A stretch of 64,000 nt of DNA from VRUE01 sp963730315 (GCA_963730315.1 CAVSRD010000006.1:62001-126000); one strand, 5' to 3'; positions 31,892 to 40,024 are shown, numbered from the stretch's first letter. The notes: generated from the sequence alone by a model not told the origin. Numbers and translations: made by a program.

Positions 31892-32441
31892 CGTCGCAAC
31901 CTTCCGACAGCTGCAGAAGGATCCGATGGTCCGCGTGTTGGATGTGCGCAGCGGAGGCGAGTTCGAGAGCGCGCACATCCCCGGGTCGTACAACGTCCCG
32001 CTCGACACGCTCGTCGAGCACGTCGGAGAGTTCGTGCTGGTCGAGGATCCGGTCGTGCTCGTCTGTCAGTCGGGCAGCCGCGCGAGCCAGGCGCGCGAGC
32101 GGCTCGCGGCGGAAGGGAAGTCGACGCTCCACATTCTGGACGGTGGCATGAACGCCTGGATCGCGGCGCAAGGCGAGCTGACGAGCAGCGGCAAGCAGCG
32201 TTGGGCGCTCGACCGCCAAGTTCGACTCGGAGCGGGGACCGTCGCGATCACGAGCGTGCTCGCGAGCCGGTTCTTCCCCCCGGCGAAGTGGATCGCGGCG
32301 GGGGTCGGTGCCGGCCTGTTCTACATGGCAGTCACGGACACCTGCCCGGTATCACCGCTCGTTTCGAAGCTGCCCTATAACCAGGCAGCACCGTGCGACA
32401 TCGACGCCGTGCTCGACGCGCTCAACACGAAAGCGGCGTAG
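31878..32441 (+). CDS. Rhodanese-DUF2892 fusion (YgaP-like sulfurtransferase)
   Basis: 187 residues. The rhodanese domain (1-110) has MVRVLDVRSGGEFESAHIPG, and the active-site loop VLVCQSGSRAS with Cys63, which would carry the persulfide. A DUF2892 module follows at about 120-180: two short hydrophobic stretches and the conserved end TCPVSPLVSKLPYN. E. coli YgaP has the same order and is a membrane-bound thiosulfate sulfurtransferase. A separate DUF2892 protein lies 1.4 kb downstream beside an ArsR regulator, the class that often controls such genes. Confidence 0.88.
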   Translation: MDTIDVATFRQLQKDPMVRVLDVRSGGEFESAHIPGSYNVPLDTLVEHVGEFVLVEDPVVLVCQSGSRASQARERLAAEGKSTLHILDGGMNAWIAAQGELTSSGKQRWALDRQVRLGAGTVAITSVLASRFFPPAKWIAAGVGAGLFYMAVTDTCPVSPLVSKLPYNQAAPCDIDAVLDALNTKAA

Positions 32442-32495
32442 GGTCGGCGCCCACCGGAGCTGACTTCAACGCCAGGCCGATCGCCGACGACCCGC

Positions 32496-32567
32496 CCCTG
32501 GTTCGATAAGCACCCAAGCTCCCGATTCCGAATTGTTGACGGCAGCCTGGATCGTTGTGTAGTAGTG
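32496..32567 (-). pseudogene. Fragment of a right-handed beta-helix repeat protein
   Basis: The minus strand reads THYYTTIQAAVNNSESGAWV followed by LIEP. This closely resembles the first coil of secreted parallel beta-helix proteins (YxTIQAAVxxxxxGDWVLIEPG). Nothing else of the protein is present on either side, so only about 24 codons remain. It lies 70 bases inside the right att-like repeat. Confidence 0.5.
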
Positions 32568-32639
32568 GGTGTTTGGGGGCGCAGATTCCGGCGCTTCACT
32601 TTGGCGGACGATGTTCACCTGAGGCGTTGCATGCGGTCG

Positions 32640-32668
32640 CGTGGGTTCGAATCCCACCCCCCTCCGCT
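32640..32668 (+). repeat. Right copy of tRNA-Ser 3'-end duplication (att-like)
   Basis: Repeats the T-arm and 3' acceptor half of tRNA-Ser(TGA) with a single additional C. No matching 5' tRNA half precedes it, so it is not a tRNA gene. With the left copy it brackets a 3.4-kb segment. Confidence 0.6.
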
Positions 32669-32734
32669 CCAGGTTGGGCGGTGGCGCGTGGCGGGAGGAG
32701 CAGGAACGCGGCCGAGGCGGCCGAACTCTCAGGG

Positions 32735-33430
32735 ATGAACCGGGAGCGGTGGTTGCGGCGTGCCCAGCGGGCCAGCGATGCATTCGGGTTGGTGCTGCTG
32801 CTCGTGCTGGCCACGTATGTGCTCGCCTCGCTGCTGGACAACCATGGCTGGCCTGCGGTGATCGAGCTTGGCGCGGGGACCGGGACGGCTCTGGTGGCGC
32901 TGGTCAGCGCCCACGCCCCGGCGCGGATCGTCCGCGCGGCGATCGGCCTAACCGGGCTGGCGATCGCGCTCGCGGCGGTCGCCGCGATCACCGGGGCGCG
33001 CGGCTGGCTGAGCGCCGGCGCGCTGCTCGAGGTCACACTGCTGACCGCCGCGATGCTCGCCGTGCTGTACCGGGTGGCGATCTCGGATGCGGTCGACTCT
33101 CGCACGATCCTCGGCGCGATCAGCGTCTACGCGATCCTCGGGCTCCTCTTCACCTTCCTCTACGGGACGGTCGAGCGGATCCAGGGGACGCCGTTCTTCG
33201 GCCACCTGAGCGAACCGCAGAGCAGTGACTTCCTCTTCTTCAGCTTCACCACGCTGACCACGACCGGCTACGGCAACCTGGTGCCGGCCGGGCAGCCGGG
33301 CCGGATGCTCTCCGGCCTGGAGATGATGATCGGCCAGATCTTCCTGGTCACCCTGGTCGCGCGGCTGGTCACCCTCTGGCGGCCGGGCAGCCGGCTGCGT
33401 GAGCGCCGGGCCGAACGCACCGAGGGTTGA
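32735..33430 (+). CDS. Two-pore-loop type potassium channel family protein
   Basis: 231 residues from ATG 32735; the frame opens upstream in the tRNA fragment, which is not coding. About five to six hydrophobic segments precede a pore: DFLFFSFTTLTTTGYGNLVP, where TTGYGN is the K+ selectivity filter, followed by the inner helix (IGQIFLVTLVARLVTLW). No RCK/TrkA-N domain follows. It probably passes K+ across the cell membrane as a homotetramer. Confidence 0.85.
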   Translation: MNRERWLRRAQRASDAFGLVLLLVLATYVLASLLDNHGWPAVIELGAGTGTALVALVSAHAPARIVRAAIGLTGLAIALAAVAAITGARGWLSAGALLEVTLLTAAMLAVLYRVAISDAVDSRTILGAISVYAILGLLFTFLYGTVERIQGTPFFGHLSEPQSSDFLFFSFTTLTTTGYGNLVPAGQPGRMLSGLEMMIGQIFLVTLVARLVTLWRPGSRLRERRAERTEG

Positions 33431-33449
33431 GCATCGAGCCCACGCCGGG

Positions 33450-33785
33450 TCAGCCGCTCAGCAGCGCCTCCAGCTCGGCGAGCTGCGACTCGATCCCCGC
33501 GCAGACGCGGTCGCAAAGCTCGAGAACCCCCGGGTCGGAGATCCGGTACAGCGTCCTGGTCCCCCGCTTGCGGCGGCTGACGAAGCCCTCGGTGTGCAGG
33601 GCGGCGAGGTGCTTGGAGACGTTCTGCTGGGAGGAGTCCAGCGTTTCGGTCAGCTCGCCAACCGAGGCCTCCTCGCGCACTCGCAGCAGGTCGAGGATGC
33701 GCAGGCGGGTCGGGTCGGACAGCGCCCGGAAGCGGCGGGCGATCAGCTCGGCCGCATCGTTCTCGAGGGGGCTCTTCATCGCCAT
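33450..33785 (-). CDS. ArsR/SmtB family transcriptional regulator
   Basis: 111 residues. The winged helix reads ARRFRALSDPTRLRILDLLR, SVGELTETLDSSQQNVSKHL and GFVSRRKRGTRTLYRISD. The alpha-3 metal box ELCVCD is absent. Two cysteines (91 and 95, ELCDRVC) sit in the last helix, where they could sense metals or sulfur species. Divergent from a DUF2892-MMPL pair with overlapping inverted repeats between, so it likely represses both directions. Confidence 0.9.
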   Translation of the reverse strand: MAMKSPLENDAAELIARRFRALSDPTRLRILDLLRVREEASVGELTETLDSSQQNVSKHLAALHTEGFVSRRKRGTRTLYRISDPGVLELCDRVCAGIESQLAELEALLSG

Positions 33786-33822
33786 CGCTCTCTACCTCTC
33801 GGTCTGCTATCTTACCTATTCA

Positions 33823-33843
33823 CAACTGTTAAGTTGTTAACTT
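33823..33843. promoter_or_regulatory. Overlapping inverted repeats, candidate ArsR operator
   Basis: Several nested palindromes share this A/T-rich stretch: CAACT-GTTA-AGTTG (33823-33836), GTTAA-GTTG-TTAAC (33828-33841) and AAGTT-GTT-AACTT (33831-33843). It lies between the divergent ArsR and DUF2892 starts and is much richer in A/T than its surroundings, as expected for a promoter with a repressor site. Confidence 0.55.
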
Positions 33844-33868
33844 GTAAATCGTAAGAGAAAGGATAGCG

Positions 33869-34144
33869 ATGCCGACCCTTGCAGCTCCCCGCACTCCCGC
33901 CTCGAACGCCGGCTCCGCCTCCCAGGAGCCGGCCGGCCGCTGGCCGCTGGAGCGGATCCTCTTCCTGATGGCCGGGACGATGGTCGGCCTCAGCGCCGTG
34001 TTGAGCGCCCTCGTCAGCCCCTGGTTCCTGCTGCTGACCGGGTTCGTCGCGCTCAACCAGCTCGCCTATGTCGCCTTTGGCAACTGCCCCAGCTCGCTGG
34101 TGCTGCGCCGCCGCTTCGGCATCAAGGCAGCGTGCGACCGGTGA
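33869..34144 (+). CDS. DUF2892 (YgaP-like transmembrane) protein
   Basis: 91 residues with a ribosome-binding site AAAGGA six bases before the ATG. After an Ala/Pro-rich leader, ERILFLMAGTMVGLSAVL and WFLLLTGFVALNQLAYVAF form two membrane helices, and the end NCPSSLVLRRRFGIK carries the conserved CP-S motif of DUF2892. In YgaP the same module is fused to rhodanese. Controlled by the divergent ArsR by position. Its stop overlaps the next GTG start (GTGA). Confidence 0.82.
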   Translation: MPTLAAPRTPASNAGSASQEPAGRWPLERILFLMAGTMVGLSAVLSALVSPWFLLLTGFVALNQLAYVAFGNCPSSLVLRRRFGIKAACDR

Positions 34145-36315
34145 GCCGGCTCGGGCCGGTCGGCCGGCTCGGCCGCTTCGCCGCCAACCAGCCGCGCTGG
34201 GTCTTCGCCGCCTGGGCTGTGATCGCGGTGGGTCTCGGCGCGCTGGCGCCGAAGGTCGAGACGGCGCTCTCCGGAGCCGGCTGGCAGGCGAACGGCTCGG
34301 AGTCGGTCGCGGTGCGCGAACAGGTCGACCGCGCCTTCGCCGGCGGCGGCGCCTACGCGCTGCAGGTCGCCGTCCACTCGCCGCAGCTGACCGCGGGTGA
34401 CCCGGCCTTCCGCGCCACCCTGCGCCGCTCCGAGCGGCTGCTCGCAGCCAACCCGGCGGTTAGCCGGGTGATCCCGCCGCGTCCCGGCGTCTCGATCTCG
34501 CGCGACCGCCACACCGCGGTGATCCGCGCCGGCGCCGCCCGCGACCCGAACCGGATGGTCGCCGCGGCCAACGACCTCAAGGGTCCGCTCGCCGCGACCG
34601 CCGCAGACGGCGTCGAGGTCAACCTGACCGGCGCCGCCGGGATGTGGTCGGACTTCAACGAAGCCAACAAAGACGCGATGCTGAAGTCCGAGCTGCTCTC
34701 CTGGCCGGTCACCCTGGCGATCCTCGTGCTCGCCTTCGGCTCGCTGGTCGCCGCCGGGCTGCCGCTGATGCTGACGATCGTCGGGCTGATCGCCTCGGCA
34801 GGCGTGCTGTACCTCGGCACGCTGCTCTCGCCGATCTCGATCTGGGCGATGAACTTCGCGCTGATGTTCGCCCTGGCGCTGGGCATCGACTACGCCCTGT
34901 TCATCGTGATGCGCTTCCGCAACGCGCTGTTCGGCCAGCGCCTCTCGCCCGCCGACGCAGCCGGGATAACGATGGACACCGCAGGCAAGGCGGTGCTCTT
35001 CTCCGGGCTGACCGTGCTGATCTCGCTCTCAGCGGTGCTGCTCGTCCCCAGCCCGGCGTTCCGCTCGATGTCGCTGGGGATCATGATCTCGGTGCTCTTC
35101 GTGCTGGCGGCGACCCTGACTTTGCTGCCGGCGGTGCTGGCCAAGCTCGGCCCGCGGGTCGACAAGCTGAGCCTCCCGTGGGCGCACAGCAGCGACCACC
35201 GCTCACCGCGCTTCGCCCGCTGGGGTGAACGCCTCTGGCGCCGGCCGCTGCTGTTCGGAGGCGCGGCGCTGGCCGCGCTGCTCGTCCTGGCGCTGCCGGT
35301 GCTCGGGCTGAAGACCGGGATGCCGTCGATCAAGGTGGTGCCGAGCGGCGACCACTCGCGCCTCGGCTACAACCAGGTCGTCAACGCCTTCGGCCCCGGC
35401 GCTCCCGGTGCCCTGCAGGTCGTCTCGCCGCGCTCCGAGTCCGGCCGGGTGGCGTCGGTGCTGAGCTCCGATCCGGGCGTCGCCGCGGCGCTGCCCGCGC
35501 AGACCAGTCCCGCTGGCGGGCTCTCACTGACCGAGGCGATCCCCGCCGCCGGACCCTCCACCCCGGCCTTCGGGGACACCGTGGACCGGTTGCGCGCCGC
35601 GCTTCCCGACGGAGTCCTGGTCGGCGGGCCGGCAGCCGAAAACCACGACCTCGAAGCGGCGCTGAGCGGCAAGACACCGCTGGCGATCGGCGTCGTGCTG
35701 GCGCTCGGCTTCCTTCTGCTGCTGGTCGCCTTCCAGGCGCCGCTGATCGCGGCGATCGGGGTGCTGACCAACCTGCTCGCCACCGGCGCCGCCTTCGGCG
35801 TAGCGACGCTGATCTTCCAGGACGGCCACCTCTCCGGTCTGCTCGGCTTCGAATCGCAGGGCTTCCTCGACGCCTGGGGGCCGATCTTCTTCTTCGCGAT
35901 GATCTTCGCGATCGCGATGGACTACACCGTCTTCCTGCTCTCCTCCGCGCGGGAGCACTGGGAGGAGTCGGGCAACGCCCGCAAGGCGATGGTCGGCGGC
36001 CTCGCCCATTCGGGCCGGGTGATCCTCGCCGCGGGCGCGGTGATGGTCGCCGTCTTCTTCACCTTCGCCCTCTCCGGACCGCTGCCGCCGAAGGAGATGG
36101 GGGTGATCCTCGGCGTCGCCGTCCTGCTCGACGCCTTCCTGGTGCGCCTCACCCTGCTGCCCGTCTTCCTGCGGCTGACCGGGCGCGCCGCCTGGTACCT
36201 GCCCGGCTGGCTCGACCGGCTGCTGCCCGAAGTCCACTTCGGGCATCGCGGCTCAGCCGAAGTACTGCCCGTGGAACCCGAAGGGGATGTGGTGGGGGAC
36301 GCGGGCCCGGCCTAG
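34141..36315 (+). CDS. MMPL/RND-family membrane exporter
   Basis: 724 residues from GTG 34141. A first TM helix (WVFAAWAVIAVGLGALA) is followed by an extracytoplasmic loop, then five to six TM helices with the MMPL proton-relay region NFALMFALALGIDYALFIVM (G-I-D-Y). After a second periplasmic loop a repeat of the layout appears, with FAMIFAIAMDYTVFLLSSAR carrying the matching A-M-D-Y. Proton-driven lipid or drug export is typical. Translationally coupled to the DUF2892 gene. The last 63 bases overlap the convergent carotenoid oxygenase gene. Confidence 0.9.
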   Translation: MSRLGPVGRLGRFAANQPRWVFAAWAVIAVGLGALAPKVETALSGAGWQANGSESVAVREQVDRAFAGGGAYALQVAVHSPQLTAGDPAFRATLRRSERLLAANPAVSRVIPPRPGVSISRDRHTAVIRAGAARDPNRMVAAANDLKGPLAATAADGVEVNLTGAAGMWSDFNEANKDAMLKSELLSWPVTLAILVLAFGSLVAAGLPLMLTIVGLIASAGVLYLGTLLSPISIWAMNFALMFALALGIDYALFIVMRFRNALFGQRLSPADAAGITMDTAGKAVLFSGLTVLISLSAVLLVPSPAFRSMSLGIMISVLFVLAATLTLLPAVLAKLGPRVDKLSLPWAHSSDHRSPRFARWGERLWRRPLLFGGAALAALLVLALPVLGLKTGMPSIKVVPSGDHSRLGYNQVVNAFGPGAPGALQVVSPRSESGRVASVLSSDPGVAAALPAQTSPAGGLSLTEAIPAAGPSTPAFGDTVDRLRAALPDGVLVGGPAAENHDLEAALSGKTPLAIGVVLALGFLLLLVAFQAPLIAAIGVLTNLLATGAAFGVATLIFQDGHLSGLLGFESQGFLDAWGPIFFFAMIFAIAMDYTVFLLSSAREHWEESGNARKAMVGGLAHSGRVILAAGAVMVAVFFTFALSGPLPPKEMGVILGVAVLLDAFLVRLTLLPVFLRLTGRAAWYLPGWLDRLLPEVHFGHRGSAEVLPVEPEGDVVGDAGPA

Positions 36316-37677
36316 CTCGGTGAGGCTGGCGGCATCCAGCACCAGCAGGTAGGAGCGGGCGTCGCGGCCGTCGAGCACGACTGAGAGCAGGACGCCGTCG
36401 TCCTCGGCCCGGTCCGGCTCGGGCGAGGGGACGAAGACCGGCTCGCCCGGGTAGGAGCCCGGCTCGAACCAGGCCTGCGACTCGCCGCCCTCGACGTCGA
36501 GCTTGACCAGCTGGTCGAGAAAGTCTGGGGCGTCGCCGTCGGGGTGGGCGCCGGCGCCGTAGACGTAGCGGTAGGGGCGCCCGTTGCGCTCGCGGTAGTC
36601 GATCCGCGGCAGCTCGAGGTTGACCTCGCTCAGCTCTTCCTCCTCAACCCGGGGATCGTCGAGCGAGACGCGGTAGCGCAGCAGGCGGGCGTAGGCGGAG
36701 GGCGGCGGCGGGGCCTCGCGCAGGCGGTCGACGTACAGGGAGTCGACGATCGACGCGTCGTCGTAGGCGGCCAGGTCGAGGACCAGCTCCGAGCCGCGCT
36801 CGAAGGCGTTGACGTGGTGGAAGGCGAAGCGCGGCTCCGCCGCGTACTCGCCCCGCAGCGCGCCGTCCTCGCGGTCGAAGACGAGCAGGCGCGTTCCCAG
36901 CTCGGGCTTCCACTCGTAGTTCTCGATGAACGGACGGCCGGCGGCGGCGAGCCGCAGCGGGTTGACGACGAGCGGGAAGGCGGCGAGGATCGCGAAGCGC
37001 TCGGTGAGCGCGAAGCTGTGCATGTAGGAGGGCTCCTTGACCCGCGCGGAGGCGATGCGCCGCTGCCGGTGGCGGTCGCGCTGGGCGAAGATTCGGTACT
37101 CGCAGCGCGGGCCGAAGTGGGTCACGTAGGCGATCAGCTCGTCGCGCTCGGGATCGTGATGGGGATGGGCGGTGGCGTGCATCCCGGGCGGGGTGAAGGC
37201 AACGCCGAGCGCGTCCAGGGTGTCCGGGTCGAAGGCGACCGGCAGCGGGGTCTCGGTCATCGCGACGTACTCGTCGCCGAGCCGGGTCAGGTTGACGTTG
37301 CAGTTGTCGGTCGGCTGCGGCCGGAACAGCGTCGCGGCCCGCTTGAACAGCGAGCGGCAGGGGTCGGTGGCGAACTCGCTGAAGGCGATCCGCCCCTGCT
37401 CGGCCTGGCGGTACGCGTCGCTGCGCAGGAAGCGGTTCGCGTAGGAGACCCGTCCGCCGCCGAAGGAGAACTTGTGCAGCATCGCCAGTCCGTCGAACCA
37501 GTGCCGCAGCGGCCGTTCGCCCACCTCGAACTTGGCCGGGCCGTTTCGCAACAGGGTCCCGGTCAGCCACTCGGGGATCGACCCCTCGAGCGGCAGCGAG
37601 TCGACCTCGACCTCGGAATCAAGCGTGGTCAGGCCCACCCGGTAGCCGGGGCGGGATACGGTCTGCGGCTCCGGCAT
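36253..37677 (-). CDS. Carotenoid cleavage oxygenase (RPE65 family)
   Basis: 474 residues from ATG 37677; an in-frame start at 37764 is less likely because it crosses the PadR start. The four iron-ligand histidines are visible in their usual order: TAHPHHD, SYMHSFALT, FAFHHVNAFE and the C-terminal HIPFGFHGQYFG. The N terminus GTLLRNGPAKFEVG ... HWFDGLAMLHKF is a family hallmark. Such non-haem iron enzymes cut carotenoids, stilbenes or apocarotenoids with O2. Divergent from a PadR regulator with about 64 bases between starts, suggesting that control. No carotenoid synthesis genes are in this window. Confidence 0.92.
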   Translation of the reverse strand: MPEPQTVSRPGYRVGLTTLDSEVEVDSLPLEGSIPEWLTGTLLRNGPAKFEVGERPLRHWFDGLAMLHKFSFGGGRVSYANRFLRSDAYRQAEQGRIAFSEFATDPCRSLFKRAATLFRPQPTDNCNVNLTRLGDEYVAMTETPLPVAFDPDTLDALGVAFTPPGMHATAHPHHDPERDELIAYVTHFGPRCEYRIFAQRDRHRQRRIASARVKEPSYMHSFALTERFAILAAFPLVVNPLRLAAAGRPFIENYEWKPELGTRLLVFDREDGALRGEYAAEPRFAFHHVNAFERGSELVLDLAAYDDASIVDSLYVDRLREAPPPPSAYARLLRYRVSLDDPRVEEEELSEVNLELPRIDYRERNGRPYRYVYGAGAHPDGDAPDFLDQLVKLDVEGGESQAWFEPGSYPGEPVFVPSPEPDRAEDDGVLLSVVLDGRDARSYLLVLDAASLTELGRARVPHHIPFGFHGQYFG

Positions 37678-37741
37678 CGTCAGCCTCCCGATCCGATAGT
37701 TCAACCTAGACCGTATAAGAGATAGCATCAGCGCTGCCCCG

Positions 37742-38251
37742 ATGTCAAGCGAGACCCGCCTCACCCCGACCTCCTACATCGTGCTGGGCCTGCTCGATGC
37801 GGCCGGCGAGGCGACCCCCTACGACCTGAAACGGATGGTCGCCGCCAGCCTCGGCAACTTCTGGTCCCTCCAGCACGCCCAGCTCTACACCGAGCCCGAG
37901 CGCCTCGCGGTAGCCGGATACCTGAGCGAGCGCCGCGAGCAGGGCGGGCGGCGGCGGCGCCACTACAAGATCACAGCGAAAGGGCGCAGGGCGATGCGCG
38001 ACTGGGTCGCCGAGCCAACCGCGGAGCTCTCCGAGCTGCGCGACCTGGCCCTGCTCAAGGTCTTCTTCGGCGCCGATCCCGAGCTGCTGGCGGCGGAGCA
38101 GGCGCCGGCGCACCGGGCCAAGCTGGCCGAGTACGAAAAGATCATGGAGCAGGCGGGAGAGACGCTGCCTGACGGCGCGCGCGTCTCGCTGGAAGCGGGC
38201 ATCGGCGCCGAGCGGCAGTGGCTCCGCTTCTGGTCCCGCTTCGGGGCGTAG
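37742..38251 (+). CDS. PadR family transcriptional regulator
   Basis: 169 residues. The N-terminal winged helix is seen in TSYIVLGLLDAAGEATPYDL, SLQHAQLYTEPERLAVAGYL and RRRRHYKITAKGRRAM. The C-terminal Vir-type helical domain (LALLKVFFGADPELLAAEQA) supports dimerisation. PadR proteins often respond to phenolic or hydrophobic small molecules and usually repress an adjacent gene; the divergent carotenoid oxygenase is the obvious target. Confidence 0.9.
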   Translation: MSSETRLTPTSYIVLGLLDAAGEATPYDLKRMVAASLGNFWSLQHAQLYTEPERLAVAGYLSERREQGGRRRRHYKITAKGRRAMRDWVAEPTAELSELRDLALLKVFFGADPELLAAEQAPAHRAKLAEYEKIMEQAGETLPDGARVSLEAGIGAERQWLRFWSRFGA

Positions 38252-38710
38252 CTACTCGGAGAGCTCGACGCGTTCGATCGTCTGCGGCTCGAGCGGCCGG
38301 TCGGAGGCGTCGGTCGCGGTCGACTCGATCGCGTCGACCGTCTCCATCCCGTCGACCACCTCGCCGAAGACGGTGTGCTTGCCGTCCAGCCAGGGCGCCG
38401 CCTCGGTGGTGACCACGAAGAACTGCGAGCCGTTGGTGTCAGGCCCGGCGTTTGCCATCGCCAGCGCGCCGCGGACGATCTTGTGCTCGTTGATCTCGTC
38501 CTCGAAGGTGTAGCCGGGGCCGCCCCGCCCGGTTCCTTCCGGGCAACCGCCCTGGATCATGAAATCGGCGATCACCCGGTGGAAGACGAGCCCGTCGTAG
38601 AAGCCGTCGGCGGCGAGCTTGCGGAAGTTCTCGACCGTCTTCGGCGCGTCGGAATCGTGCAGCTCGAGCACGATCGGGCCGGCATTCGTGTAGAGGGTCG
38701 CCTGCGACAC
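38252..38710 (-). CDS. Cyclophilin-type peptidyl-prolyl cis-trans isomerase
   Basis: 152 residues from GTG 38710, where homology begins (VSQATLYTNAGPIVLELHDS). Conserved cyclophilin segments follow: APKTVENFRKLAADGFYDGL, VFHRVIADFMIQGGCPEGTG with the catalytic Arg and QGG, GALAMANAGPDTNGSQFFV, and WLDGKHTVFGEVVDGM. It isomerises Xaa-Pro bonds in the cytoplasm. Its stop abuts the PadR stop with no gap. Confidence 0.92.
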   Translation of the reverse strand: MSQATLYTNAGPIVLELHDSDAPKTVENFRKLAADGFYDGLVFHRVIADFMIQGGCPEGTGRGGPGYTFEDEINEHKIVRGALAMANAGPDTNGSQFFVVTTEAAPWLDGKHTVFGEVVDGMETVDAIESTATDASDRPLEPQTIERVELSE

Positions 38711-38738
38711 GGCCGTCAACCCTATCCGAGCAGGGCCG

Positions 38739-39896
38739 TCACCCGCGCACCCGAACCGTGACCTGCCGCGAGGCGCCGGGGGCGTATGGCCAGCGCTCCT
38801 CGGCAAGGGCGGTGGCGCGCAGGCGGATGGTGGCGCTGCCGGTCACGTAGCGGAACCGGTATGCGGCGTGGAAGCGGCCGCTGCGGTCGCTGTGGACGAC
38901 GATCACCGGGCGCCAGCGGCGGGCAGCGGCCTCGTAGTACTGGATCGCGACCAGCTTTCCGCGGTGGGGCAGCGACGCGCCGCGAGCGCGGACGCGGCCC
39001 CGCAGGCGGAGCGACTCGCCAACCTGCAGGGTTCGCGGCGCGGCCTGCAGGAGAACGGCGCCGCGCACCCGCAGCGCCAGGCCCGGCCGCTGCGAGGGCG
39101 CCCACCGCGACCCGCCGTCGTAGGCGACGGCGATACGGCGCGACGGCCCCGCCGACAGCGCCAGGCGGAAGCCGCCGTGCGGGCCGGTGGCGATCGCATC
39201 GACGCGGCGGCGGGCGAAGGCGCCTGGGGAGGGGCGCGAGACGACTCGCAGGCTGCGGCCGGCGAGACCGGCGCCGGCAGCGGTGACGAGGCGCCCGGAC
39301 AGGGTTGCCGCGGCGCGGAAGGGAACCGTGACTCGCGGGCCGCCACGGCGGCGCCAGCCGAGCCGGGCGAAGACCCGTGTCCTCGCCCGCGGCCGCCGCT
39401 TTCCCGCAGGCGCCGCCTCCGCCGACGCCGGGGGCGCAGCCGGGTCGTCCCGCCCGGAGGACGCCGCAGACGTACGGATCGCCATCTCCTTCCCATCGGT
39501 GCGCAGCGTGGTCGAGGCGGCGTTGCCGGCTGCGTCAACGACGTCGGCGCGAAAGACGTAGGTGCCCGGGTCGAGGCGATCGGGCATGGCGGCGATCAGG
39601 CGATCGACCCCGGGAGCGCCGCCCGCTTCGAGCCTGCTCGGCAACTCGACCCAGCGGTCGGTGCCGAGGCGGCGCAGGTGGACTTCGCCCCGCGCCGGCC
39701 CGGACTGCGCGTCGGCGACCTCAGCCTCGACCGTCGCCGGCACCCCTTCGCCGGGAGGCACGGCGAAGGCGACCGTCGGCGGCAGGTTGTCGAACAGCCA
39801 CCCCTCCGCCTTGCCCGCGACCAGCAGCAGCAGCGCCAGCGCCAGGCAGATCCCCAGCGCGACAGCCCGGCCCAATCCAACGCGCATCCCCGGCAT
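38739..39896 (-). CDS. Membrane-anchored secreted protein with Ig-like/carboxypeptidase-regulatory-like domains
   Basis: 385 residues from ATG 39896, which has AAGGAGG six bases upstream. A signal-anchor helix covers residues 6-28 (LGRAVALGICLALALLLLVA). Extracellular part: an Ig-like domain with PGTYVFRADVVDAAGNAAST, a Pro/Ala/Arg linker, and at least two later beta-sandwich modules (GRLVTAAGAGLAGRSLRVVS; LRLRGRVRARGASLPHRGKL). The repeated pattern of range-and-response strands is common in Thermoleophilia surface proteins. No catalytic residues seen. Function unknown. Confidence 0.68.
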   Translation of the reverse strand: MPGMRVGLGRAVALGICLALALLLLVAGKAEGWLFDNLPPTVAFAVPPGEGVPATVEAEVADAQSGPARGEVHLRRLGTDRWVELPSRLEAGGAPGVDRLIAAMPDRLDPGTYVFRADVVDAAGNAASTTLRTDGKEMAIRTSAASSGRDDPAAPPASAEAAPAGKRRPRARTRVFARLGWRRRGGPRVTVPFRAAATLSGRLVTAAGAGLAGRSLRVVSRPSPGAFARRRVDAIATGPHGGFRLALSAGPSRRIAVAYDGGSRWAPSQRPGLALRVRGAVLLQAAPRTLQVGESLRLRGRVRARGASLPHRGKLVAIQYYEAAARRWRPVIVVHSDRSGRFHAAYRFRYVTGSATIRLRATALAEERWPYAPGASRQVTVRVRG

Positions 39897-40024
39897 CGGC
39901 CCTCCTTCGCTCGACGGCATCTGGAGGACCAAGGGCGCAGCGGCGGATTCTCTCCCCCCTCGCCGCGAACGTCCGTGTTCCGCACCGCTCGCCAGCCGCG
40001 CGTCGTTTGCCAGAATGACTCCCG

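Noticed and set aside
32600..32668. Possible complete tRNA at the second GTTCGAATCCCAC motif
   Set aside because: Only the T-arm and 3' acceptor half are present. No pairing 5' acceptor, D-arm or anticodon arm can be found upstream.
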